DNA of 23,303 bases. Origin: Roseburia sp. CAG:10041_57 (GTDB lineage: Bacteria > Bacillota > Clostridia > Lachnospirales > Lachnospiraceae). Shown one piece after another: positions 16,572-23,303 of the stretch. Position numbers and translations under genes: made by a program. The DNA is taken from positions 1 through 23,303 of the forward strand of contig MNTL01000085.1 in NCBI GenBank assembly GCA_001916965.1. The letters run 5' to 3'. The notes under the pieces are model-generated. The model ran no database searches. It saw nothing but the letters and a program-made list of their open reading frames with translations, and was not told the origin of the DNA. Every line of letters starts with the position of its first letter. Positions within the stretch are counted from its first letter, which is position 1.

Positions 16572-17411
16572 CTAGCCTTTTACCGCTCCTGCTACAACAC
16601 CTTCAACGATGTATTTCTGCAGAAGAATAAAGATTACAACAGATGGCAGAATTGCCAGTACCATGGATGCCATTGCATAGTGCCACTGGGTATTGAACTG
16701 CCCTACGAAGCTGTAAGCAGCAAGTACCAGTGTCTTGGTATCATTGGAACTGTTCACCATCAATAATGGAAGCAGGAAGTCATTCCATATCCACATAACA
16801 TCAATAACAATAACGGTAAATGTTACTGATTTTAAAAGCGGGAAAATAACAAGACTAAATGTCTTAAATGTGTCTGCTCCATCAATATAGGCACTTTCAT
16901 CAATCTCCCTTGGAATCGTCTCCATAAAATTAAAGAAAATGAAAGTCGCCATGGGAATACCAAATCCCCAATACTGAATGCCAAGTCCTACCTTACTTCC
17001 TGAGAAGTTAATTGTAGTCATTACCTTCAAAAGAGAAATCATAATTGTCTGAAAAGGAATCAACATTGGCATAGTGATAATTGTTTTGGCAAAACTGGTA
17101 TAACGGTTTCTTTTACGATCTAGTATATAGGCTGTCAGAGATGAGAAGATTACAATACCGACAATTCCAATCACCGTAATCTCCACGTTATTTAAGAATA
17201 ATTTGCCATACTGCATTTTATCCATAACATATGTAATATTGCTCCATTCCACCTTACTGGGAAGCTTGATTACATCAACTACAACCTCGCCAAATGGTTT
17301 TACTGCATTGATACACATCAGAAAGATAGGATAAACATATATCAGCGCAAGGATCAATATAACAACGGTCAGAATCCATTTATTGATCTTTCGTTTTAAC
17401 ACTAAACTCAT
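16572..17411 (-). CDS. MalG-type sugar ABC transporter permease
   Basis: A 279-residue membrane permease of the MalG/MsmG side. About six hydrophobic segments, the first beginning WILTVVILILALIYVYPIF; the cytoplasmic EAA loop reads EIDESAYIDGADTFKTFSLV, and the end is VEGVVAGAVKG, as expected for this subunit. AGGAGG lies 9 bases before the ATG. It starts 26 bases after the MalF-type permease gene in the same operon and would pair with it. No ATPase is encoded beside it. Confidence 0.94.
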   Translation of the reverse strand: MSLVLKRKINKWILTVVILILALIYVYPIFLMCINAVKPFGEVVVDVIKLPSKVEWSNITYVMDKMQYGKLFLNNVEITVIGIVGIVIFSSLTAYILDRKRNRYTSFAKTIITMPMLIPFQTIMISLLKVMTTINFSGSKVGLGIQYWGFGIPMATFIFFNFMETIPREIDESAYIDGADTFKTFSLVIFPLLKSVTFTVIVIDVMWIWNDFLLPLLMVNSSNDTKTLVLAAYSFVGQFNTQWHYAMASMVLAILPSVVIFILLQKYIVEGVVAGAVKG

Positions 17412-17437
17412 TTTGAACTGCCTCCTTTTTGCATGAC

Positions 17438-18316
17438 CTATGCATCCTTGTCAATACTGTTCATGAGTTTCATAACAAGCTGTGTGATTACAAGTACAAT
17501 GACGAAGAATACGATTGCTTTGGCAGAACCAAGACCATAATTGTTCTTCTGGAAAGCTTCTCTGTAGATATCCATTGTCGCACTGTATGTAGATTCACCG
17601 GGGCCGCCTTTGGTCAGGGCAAGAATAATATCAAATACTTTCAGTGAATTGGTCAGTGACATGAATACACATGTGATAATGGATGGCTTCAAAAGTGGAA
17701 GCGTAACGCGGAAGAACTTGTTCACACCGTTTGCTCCGTCTATTGTTGCTGCTTCCAGTACATCTGTAGGTACCGCCTGTAATCCCGCTATGTAGAGGAC
17801 GATATAGAAACCAAGCGCCTGCCATACTCCTACAAATACAACCGAATAGAATGCCAGTTTACCACTTCCAAGCCAGCTCCAGTTCAGAAATTCCAAAGAA
17901 GTTTTCTCATAAAGCACTGCAAATCCCTGTGAGAAAATGAATTTCCATATAAAGCCCACGATTGTCATACTCATAATGTATGGTATAAAGAACATACTTC
18001 TGAATACGCTGACTCCTACAATCTTCTTCGTCAGGGCTACTGCAATTGCCAGTGCAAATACATTAGCCAGAATCATGAACAGGATTGTATATCTTGCCGT
18101 AAATCCAAGGCTGGTCAGGAAGCCCGAAGAACTCTCGAACAAAGTCATATAGTTTTTGAATCCTATGAATACGGGTTCCTTGGCAATGCCGTTCCATTTT
18201 GTCAGGGAATAATAACCGCCCATAACAAATGGAATGTAAAACACTACGCAAACCAGAACGATGGCAGGTATTGTATATAATACACTTTCCAACCGTTCTT
18301 TCTTTTTTCTTCCCAT
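17438..18316 (-). CDS. MalF-type sugar ABC transporter permease
   Basis: The first gene of the second importer operon, 292 residues. After a basic start (MGRKKKERLES) come about six transmembrane segments; the EAA loop reads VLEAATIDGANGVNKFFRVT, and the stretch FDIILALTKGGPGESTYSAT is a signature of MalF/UgpA-type permeases. GGAGGG lies 5 bases before the ATG. The gene is divergent from the YesM-type kinase across a 219-base AT-rich region, a layout usual when the two-component pair controls the transporter. Confidence 0.94.
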   Translation of the reverse strand: MGRKKKERLESVLYTIPAIVLVCVVFYIPFVMGGYYSLTKWNGIAKEPVFIGFKNYMTLFESSSGFLTSLGFTARYTILFMILANVFALAIAVALTKKIVGVSVFRSMFFIPYIMSMTIVGFIWKFIFSQGFAVLYEKTSLEFLNWSWLGSGKLAFYSVVFVGVWQALGFYIVLYIAGLQAVPTDVLEAATIDGANGVNKFFRVTLPLLKPSIITCVFMSLTNSLKVFDIILALTKGGPGESTYSATMDIYREAFQKNNYGLGSAKAIVFFVIVLVITQLVMKLMNSIDKDA

Positions 18317-18535
18317 AGAATCCCTCCCTGCTTTGTATTATCTCTTGTTTGTATATGCTTATTATATTTGTTATATTTGGATATCAAAAGGTAATATATC
18401 GCACAATTTGTTGTAATATTTTTCTATTTTACACTTATTTTAGTGTAGAATATTGCACATTTATATAAAAATGCAGTAGAATCATATAAACAATAGTACT
18501 ATTTGTACAATACTAATCGAAAGACAGGGATTGAC
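18317..18535. promoter_or_regulatory. divergent control region between importer and YesMN genes
   Basis: About 220 AT-rich bases without a gene. TACACT/AGTGTA (18430-18447) is an inverted repeat with a six-base centre. AATATATCGCAC (18393-18404) and GAATATTGCAC (18448-18458) are related direct repeats about 54 bases apart, roughly five helical turns, a spacing suited to an AraC-type activator dimer. Promoter boxes are weak: for the importer TTGATA/TATAAT (18382-18387 and 18361-18366, 15 bases apart), and for the kinase TTGCAC/TAGAAT (18453-18458 and 18477-18482, 18 apart). Weak boxes fit activator-dependent promoters. Confidence 0.45.
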
Positions 18536-20299
18536 ATGAAGCAAAGATTGGCAAAATTCGCCAACTGCATCCCTCTATGGATGCAATTATCCTTTTTTAT
18601 ACTGATTATTTCTACCGTTACGATCTTCACTCTGATATTCCGTAATTTTACCTCTATCAGGAATCTGACCATTTCAAATCAGTATTCCCTTTCACAGGAA
18701 TTATTGGATCTCGAAAGTGAGAATCTGGACCGGTACATATCTGAGTTGGCGAACTTCTGTATTCAGCCCTACTATGATAATACTTTCACAAGAATCATTA
18801 ACCAGAAAAAGCCCCTCTCTTCTGCACAGATTGATTATATGAAGCAACAAATGTACTACTACTATTACACCAGAAATGATATTCAGGCTTATGAGATCTA
18901 TCTGATCAATCAGGGCCTGTCCATAGGCAGAACAGAGAATCAGGAGCATATCCGCGTACAGTCTTCTCCTCAGTTTGACATACAAACAGCTGCCAGCAAC
19001 TGTAGCAAAGATCCCATGTTTCAGTCCATTACGTACTGTGATAAAGATAACGCCTTTTTCACCTACTGCCATTCCCTGTTTCAGATTAAAGGACAGACGC
19101 AGCAGGCACTGGTACATTTGCAGGTCAATACCTCCTATTTAAAACAAATGCTGCAGAATCACCAGAAAGCAGGCAGCGATTTCATTATGTTAAATGCAGA
19201 CAATGAATTCATTTATTCGAGCAATACAGCGCTATTTGGTGCTAATGACAGTATAGATGAATTCTTTACCACACAGCGTACGCTGAAAAACGGTGCAATT
19301 ACAGTCGAAATCAATGGCAAAGATTACCTGATGGTATCTGCTAAAAGCCAGAAAAACAATATTCAGCTTATCAATCTGATTCCACTCTCAATTATAGATG
19401 CAGAATTAAAGGGTGCAACATCCTCCCTGCTTATCAATGGAATCTGTATATGGCTGATTACCGTATTTCTTGTTTACCTGTTCACATACCTTCTGACCAA
19501 ACCGTTAAAGACCCTGTCAGAACGCATGCAGTACGCAGGCAGCGGGGACTTTCATACTTTCCCGGAGATGCACGGAAGCAGTGAGATTGCAGAGCTTTCA
19601 CACAGTTTTAATTCCATGCTGCGACACATAGAGCAGTTGATTCAACAGAACTATATTGCAAAGCTCAGTGAGAAAAATGCACGTTTGACAGCTCTGGAAG
19701 CTCAGCTGAATCCACACTTTCTGTATAATACACTTCAGGCGATCTCTACAGAAGCCCTGATTAACGACCAGTTCACGATACACAAGATGATTACAAGCCT
19801 CGCTTCCAATCTTCGCTATACCATCAAAGGAGGCGATCTGGTTCCGTTAAAATCAGAAGTGCAATATCTGAGTGATTATATTTATCTGCTGAAAATGAGA
19901 ATGAATGATGCACTGGTATTCAATATTGATACAGAGCCCGAACTGGATGATTACATGATTCCAAAGATCAGCCTGCAGGCACTTGTGGAGAATTCCATCA
20001 TTCACGGTAAAAGCACCAACAAGGAGTCTATTGAAATTAAAGTAACACTTACCAGACTGCCCAATGACCGCCTGCAGATCAGTGTCTATGATAACGGCTG
20101 CGGCATTTCACAAGAGCAGCAGAATAAACTGTATCAGGACTTTGAAAGTGCATTGACTGCTAAAAACCCCGGCGGTATCGGTCTTGCCAATCTCTACGTC
20201 AGACTACATCTTTTGTATAATGAACCAACTGACCTGAAGATAGAATCTGCAGAACATCAATATACAAATATTATTCTGACACTTCCCTGTGTCAACTAG
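18536..20299 (+). CDS. YesM-type sensor histidine kinase
   Basis: A membrane sensor kinase of 587 residues (LytS/YesM-like HPK family with His_kinase domain). Two transmembrane segments (about 15-37 and 297-320) flank an extracellular sensing region of about 260 residues, then a HAMP linker (TKPLKTLSERM), the phospho-acceptor His394 in LEAQLNPHFLYNTLQAI, and an ATPase domain with LVENSIIHG, DNGCGI and GGIGLANLYVRL. The ATG at 18536 has AGGGA 5 bases before it; the TTG at 18503 is not supported. The response regulator gene follows after 13 bases. Such kinases sense extracellular sugars, sometimes through the binding protein, and control an adjacent importer, here the divergent operon. Confidence 0.93.
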   Translation: MKQRLAKFANCIPLWMQLSFFILIISTVTIFTLIFRNFTSIRNLTISNQYSLSQELLDLESENLDRYISELANFCIQPYYDNTFTRIINQKKPLSSAQIDYMKQQMYYYYYTRNDIQAYEIYLINQGLSIGRTENQEHIRVQSSPQFDIQTAASNCSKDPMFQSITYCDKDNAFFTYCHSLFQIKGQTQQALVHLQVNTSYLKQMLQNHQKAGSDFIMLNADNEFIYSSNTALFGANDSIDEFFTTQRTLKNGAITVEINGKDYLMVSAKSQKNNIQLINLIPLSIIDAELKGATSSLLINGICIWLITVFLVYLFTYLLTKPLKTLSERMQYAGSGDFHTFPEMHGSSEIAELSHSFNSMLRHIEQLIQQNYIAKLSEKNARLTALEAQLNPHFLYNTLQAISTEALINDQFTIHKMITSLASNLRYTIKGGDLVPLKSEVQYLSDYIYLLKMRMNDALVFNIDTEPELDDYMIPKISLQALVENSIIHGKSTNKESIEIKVTLTRLPNDRLQISVYDNGCGISQEQQNKLYQDFESALTAKNPGGIGLANLYVRLHLLYNEPTDLKIESAEHQYTNIILTLPCVN

Positions 20300-20312
20300 A
20301 AGGAGGATAATC

Positions 20313-21062
20313 ATGTATAAGTCATTGATCATTGATGATGAGAAACCAGTCCAGATTGCCATCAGTAAGTTAGGCAGATGGCATAAATACAATATTAAAA
20401 TGCCTGAGCTTGCCAATAATGGTGCCCAGGGGTTAAAGGTCATGAGGGAGATACATCCTTCTATTGTTTTTGTCGATATGAATATGCCTATTATGGATGG
20501 GTGCAGTTTCCTTAACGTTGCATCAAAAGAATTTCCAAAGTGTAAATTTATTGTAGTCAGCGGATACGACAGCTTTAATTATGCCCAGGAAGCGCTTCGA
20601 TGCGGTGCTATTGATTATTTGTTAAAGCCCATCGAAGAAGAAGCACTGTCTGGAGCAATCGAGAAAGCATTATCCATGTTAAGCGATCATACTACACCAG
20701 AGCCAGCGCCTTCTCCAGAATGCATGTCGCCGGAAGAAGTCGCTGCTGATATCAGAGATTACATTGACTGTAACTACTATCAGAATATCAAGTTATCCAT
20801 TTTGGAAGAGAAATACCATTTCTCGGCATCCTACCTCACTAAGCTGTTCAATACAGCTTATGGCTACTCCATCTATGAATACCTGTTAAAGGTACGTATG
20901 GTAAGAGCCAAGGAGCTGCTGGAGAATCCCAATATAAAGGTACTGGATATTGCAGAAAGGCTGGGCTATTCGGATAATCATTACTTCAGTAAGGCATTTA
21001 AGACTTATTATAATATATCTCCGACACAATACCGCAATGAATGTTTAAACAGGTTATCCTGA
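20313..21062 (+). CDS. YesN-type response regulator with AraC-type DNA-binding domain
   Basis: A transcriptional activator of 249 residues. The receiver (1-120) has Asp8/Asp9, phospho-acceptor Asp55 in FVDMNMPIMDG, Ser83 in the Thr/Ser position (VVSGYDSF) and Lys105 in LLKPI. A short Pro-rich linker (about 126-140) leads to two AraC-type helix-turn-helix motifs (about 150-245), including FSASYLTKLFNTAYG and the signature LGYSDNHYFSKAFKTYYNISP. At 249 residues it is much shorter than many YesN proteins (over 350) because the linker helix region is minimal. AAGGAGG lies 6 bases before the ATG at 20313; the open frame starting at 20289 overlaps the kinase and is not preferred. It probably activates the divergent sugar importer. 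Confidence 0.94.
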   Translation: MYKSLIIDDEKPVQIAISKLGRWHKYNIKMPELANNGAQGLKVMREIHPSIVFVDMNMPIMDGCSFLNVASKEFPKCKFIVVSGYDSFNYAQEALRCGAIDYLLKPIEEEALSGAIEKALSMLSDHTTPEPAPSPECMSPEEVAADIRDYIDCNYYQNIKLSILEEKYHFSASYLTKLFNTAYGYSIYEYLLKVRMVRAKELLENPNIKVLDIAERLGYSDNHYFSKAFKTYYNISPTQYRNECLNRLS

Positions 21063-21077
21063 TTCTTCCACCGACAA

Positions 21078-21124
21078 AACAGGGATTGCTGCACTGATTT
21101 CTCAGTCCGGCAATCCCTGTTTTT
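21078..21124. terminator. bidirectional terminator between response regulator and chemoreceptor genes
   Basis: AACAGGGATTGC (21078-21089) and GCAATCCCTGTT (21110-21121) form a perfect 12-bp stem with T-rich or A-rich flanks on each side. It serves the convergent genes on both strands, though it is 23 bases from the chemoreceptor stop. Confidence 0.92.
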
Positions 21125-21146
21125 ATATTACCTTACATTTATTTGC

Positions 21147-22838
21147 TTACTTTAATTTGAACTTGGCTACGATATTGTTCAGCTCATCGGCACATCCATA
21201 GCACTCTGTTACCTTATCATGAATATCTACTGTCTTCTCTACCATATCGCTGGTCTTCTGTGCAATATCCGTAACACCTGTAGCAGATTCATTTACTGTA
21301 TCCTTAATGCCATCCAATGCTTCTGCAGAAGTTTCTGTTAGTGCTGTCAGCTTATCAATGGCATCCTTTACTTTGTTCATATTATCGCCATAAGCATCAG
21401 CATCTGCCTGATACTGTACGCTGACTTCCTGGAATTCCTTATAATCCTCAAGAACGGACTTCTCCAGGAATTCTGTTGTCTCTTTCATGCAATCTGTCAT
21501 ATTGTCTACCGCTTCATTGACAGCCTTCACAATGGTTCCGATATCTGCAATTGCCTTGGAGGTCTGATCTGCAAGACTGCCTATCTCTGTAGCAACTACT
21601 GCGAAGCCCTTGCCTGCTTCTCCTGCTCTTGCAGCCTCTATGCTGGCATTTAATGCCAGCAGACCTGTCTGAGATGAGATTTCCATAATTGTATTAGAAA
21701 GTTCATCAATCTTATTTACTGCCTTGGAGCCTTCTATTGCCTTATCAGACTTGTCTTTTACATTCTGATACATGTCCATGGTACGCTTACTTGCCTGCTC
21801 TGTCTTATTGCCAAGATTCTTGGCTCTCTCCATGACTTCCCCGGACTGTTCGGCTCCCTTGCCAGCCATATCTGCAATGGACTCTGCTTCCTGTCTCATG
21901 GTCTGTACATTCTCATTTACATTTACTGTGGTAGCTGCTGCTTCTTCCATACCTGCTGCCAGCTCCTGTGTAGTAGCAGAGTTATCTGTACACATGGAGT
22001 TAATCATATCGGATGTCTGTCTGAGACTATCCACGTTAGTTGTGATATCTGAGCTTGCTGTATTGATATCCTGTACCATCTTACGAAGGTTCGCACGCAT
22101 ATCATGTACTGCTCTTGCCATAAGACCTGTCTCATCACGGCGCTTACGCAGCTGCCCGCCATTTTCTGTCGGTGTGAAATCAAGCTGCGATGTCTTACCA
22201 ATAATCTGTGTCATCTGCTGAATAGGTCTGCAGATGAATATGCTCATAATATATCCAATGATAACGGAAAGAACAAGCGTTCCTGCCGCAATGCCAAGCA
22301 TGTACCGGATCATCCTGTTCAAAGGACTGACAATTTCTGATTTATCCGCTGTGATGACCACAATCATATTATTACTTGTCAGCGCATATCCTGCATACTT
22401 GACATCACCCTTATAATCATATTCCACAACTGCATCCTGCGGCTTCTTCCCTGCTGCAAGTTCTGATACTACGCCCTTGATTACAGTGTTCTCAACAGAC
22501 TGTCCAATCTTATCAGCCGTGGGATGATACAGCATTGTACCATCTGCCGATACAAGATATGCATATGCAGAATCAATCCCTGCCATTTCAATACCTTTCA
22601 TAACAGCCGTATATTCATCATCATCCGCTATTTCCTCAGGTATATTGGAGATTGTCTGCGCCCCCTGTTCTGCTATACTCATAATATAATTTTCATTCGT
22701 ATCCTCCAGAATACTTTTTACTTCGTTATTTGCACCAAGCACACTTCCTGCTAATGTAAAAATTGTGATGGCAATCACAAGCAAAATGATTTTGAACGAA
22801 ATAGAATGAATAAAAACGACCTTTTCTGTTTTATTCAT
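21147..22838 (-). CDS. methyl-accepting chemotaxis protein with Cache sensor
   Basis: A transmembrane chemoreceptor of 563 residues. TM1 is at about 12-35, then an extracellular Cache-like domain (about 40-175) with AYLVSADGTMLYHPTADKIG, TM2 at about 177-203, HAMP (204-258) and a long coiled-coil signalling domain (260-563). Its hairpin tip reads SSQTGLLALNASIEAARAGE and GKGFAVVATEI (about 388-420), the part that binds CheA/CheW. The start at 22838 has AAAGGGG about 8 bases upstream; the open frame to 22913 has no ribosome site. No che or flagellar genes are in the window, so the partner proteins are elsewhere. The ligand is unknown; nearness to two sugar loci suggests, but does not show, a role in sugar sensing. 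Confidence 0.95.
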   Translation of the reverse strand: MNKTEKVVFIHSISFKIILLVIAITIFTLAGSVLGANNEVKSILEDTNENYIMSIAEQGAQTISNIPEEIADDDEYTAVMKGIEMAGIDSAYAYLVSADGTMLYHPTADKIGQSVENTVIKGVVSELAAGKKPQDAVVEYDYKGDVKYAGYALTSNNMIVVITADKSEIVSPLNRMIRYMLGIAAGTLVLSVIIGYIMSIFICRPIQQMTQIIGKTSQLDFTPTENGGQLRKRRDETGLMARAVHDMRANLRKMVQDINTASSDITTNVDSLRQTSDMINSMCTDNSATTQELAAGMEEAAATTVNVNENVQTMRQEAESIADMAGKGAEQSGEVMERAKNLGNKTEQASKRTMDMYQNVKDKSDKAIEGSKAVNKIDELSNTIMEISSQTGLLALNASIEAARAGEAGKGFAVVATEIGSLADQTSKAIADIGTIVKAVNEAVDNMTDCMKETTEFLEKSVLEDYKEFQEVSVQYQADADAYGDNMNKVKDAIDKLTALTETSAEALDGIKDTVNESATGVTDIAQKTSDMVEKTVDIHDKVTECYGCADELNNIVAKFKLK

Positions 22839-23025
22839 GACAGTTACCCCTTTCATTTTCCATAATATAATTAAAGCGTACAATTTACACACAAGTATTA
22901 TAGCATGCCACATGTTTTTTGAAAATATTATTTTTAGTGCAATTGTTGCAGTTATTTATTTTTTTCAAAATGTCGCTATTCTCCCATAAGTCTATCTTAC
23001 TTCTGAGGCTGTCTTTTCCTATGAA
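22839..23025. other. gene-free 5' region of the chemoreceptor gene
   Basis: AT-rich and without a supported gene. Reading leftward, TATAAT (22897-22902) with a weak TTTTCA (22920-22925) 17 bases before it is a candidate promoter for the chemoreceptor, leaving an untranslated leader of about 50 bases. No clear sigma-D (flagellar) promoter is seen. A 68-codon TTG-started frame in this area lacks a ribosome site and crosses the hairpins to the right. Confidence 0.4.
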
Positions 23026-23026
23026 T

Positions 23027-23154
23027 ATAGGGCGGTTCAAGAACCGCCCTATCTATCAGCCGTACCCGAGGTACAATATTTCCATTTATTTCATAATAGT
23101 GACTATTCAGAGCCATGCAAATTGAGGCAGAATATGCTTATTTATAAGCATATT
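23027..23154. repeat. cluster of four perfect inverted repeats
   Basis: Within 128 bases there are four perfect palindromic elements: ATAGGGCGGTTC/GAACCGCCCTAT (23027-23052, two-base centre), GTACC-CGA-GGTAC (23062-23074), AATAGT-G-ACTATT (23095-23107), and AATATGCTTAT/ATAAGCATATT (23131-23154, two-base centre). The first is GC-rich enough to act as a transcript end hairpin but has no strong T-tract on either strand. The dense spacing suggests a regulatory or mobile-element end region. Confidence 0.6.
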
Positions 23155-23252
23155 TGACACAATTTATATGGCGAAGTAACCACATAAGCAAAAGGAAAGC
23201 TGTGAAACAGCGATTTTGCGCATGGGGTTCTGAATCAATGTCACTTAGTTAA
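23148..23252 (+). pseudogene. possible remnant of a transposase C-terminus
   Basis: A frame of 34 codons follows an in-frame stop at 23145-23147 and ends at TAA 23250-23252. It is rich in Lys and Arg and reads AYLTQFIWRSNHISKRK through to CAWGSESMSLS. The composition and the short aromatic/basic ending resemble the tails of IS4-like transposases, whose stop codon often lies near the terminal repeat. There is no start codon or ribosome site, so if real it is a fragment. The same bases can also fold as a hairpin (GCAAAA..GCTGT-GAA-ACAGC..TTTTGC at about 23188-23219), so a structured RNA is the alternative. The family assignment is from memory and weak. Confidence 0.28.
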
Positions 23253-23303
23253 GCTTATTACAAATTAATGGATTTGTGTGCTTTTATCGTGAAAAGGATG
23301 TGG

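Noticed and set aside
22919..23125. 68-codon TTG-started frame near the right edge
   Set aside because: No ribosome site, crosses two perfect hairpins, and the sequence is just AT-rich hydrophobic noise.
23160..23303. Known riboswitch class at the right edge
   Set aside because: Checked by eye against c-di-GMP-I, SAM-I, THF, fluoride, purine and ZTP consensus pieces; none of the invariant bases match.
1..23303. CRISPR array, defence island or prophage
   Set aside because: No regularly spaced repeats, Cas, nuclease, toxin or phage structural gene is visible; the window is metabolic and signalling genes.

Overview
The window looks like a chromosomal segment from a low-to-mid-GC, Gram-positive gut anaerobe, most likely a Lachnospiraceae member (Blautia/Roseburia/Dorea type). 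This rests on the gene content: Lpl- and Msm-type sugar ABC transporters without their own ATPase, YesMN-type two-component genes, ThiT under a TPP riboswitch, strong AGGAGG ribosome sites and lipobox LAGC lipoproteins. No rRNA, tRNA or CRISPR array was seen. Genus-level placement is inference.

Layout. (1) 1-266: a possible truncated + strand gene tail and a terminator-like hairpin. (2) 267-4423, minus: a signalling pair. An HD-GYP protein with a C-terminal receiver overlaps by an ATGA junction a large hybrid histidine kinase (membrane sensor, PAS, kinase, receiver, HPt). (3) 4636-8966: convergent GH2 and GH35 glycosidases separated by a bidirectional terminator. (4) 8967-14051, minus: an Lpl-type ABC importer (two permeases, then lipoprotein) with GH35 at its 3' end, preceded by a LacI-family regulator gene. 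Near-identical 14-bp operator-like palindromes sit just downstream of the predicted -10 boxes of both the regulator gene and the transporter operon. (5) 14145-15064, minus: ThiT with a TPP riboswitch and a consensus promoter. (6) 15144-18316, minus: a second CUT1-type importer (two permeases, then lipoprotein), divergent from a YesM/YesN-type sensor kinase and AraC-type response regulator (18536-21062, plus). (7) 21147-22838, minus: a Cache-domain methyl-accepting chemotaxis protein. (8) 22839-23303: no intact gene; a cluster of perfect inverted repeats and a short reading frame that resembles a transposase C-terminus.

How the parts work together (inference from family knowledge). Region 4 plus GH35, and perhaps GH2, looks like an uptake-and-digestion locus for a beta-galactoside-containing oligosaccharide: capture by the lipoprotein, import through LplBC-type permeases powered by a shared MsmX-type ATPase encoded elsewhere, and intracellular removal of galactose. 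The LacI regulator probably controls the transporter operon and itself. The second importer is probably switched on by the YesMN pair reading an extracellular ligand. The HD-GYP/hybrid-kinase pair and the chemoreceptor add c-di-GMP and motility signalling. No clearly unprecedented system was identified. The items most worth a second look are the HD-GYP/phosphorelay pair with an altered receiver, the TPP expression platform that merges terminator and Shine-Dalgarno sequestor, the paired operators, and the palindrome cluster at the right edge.
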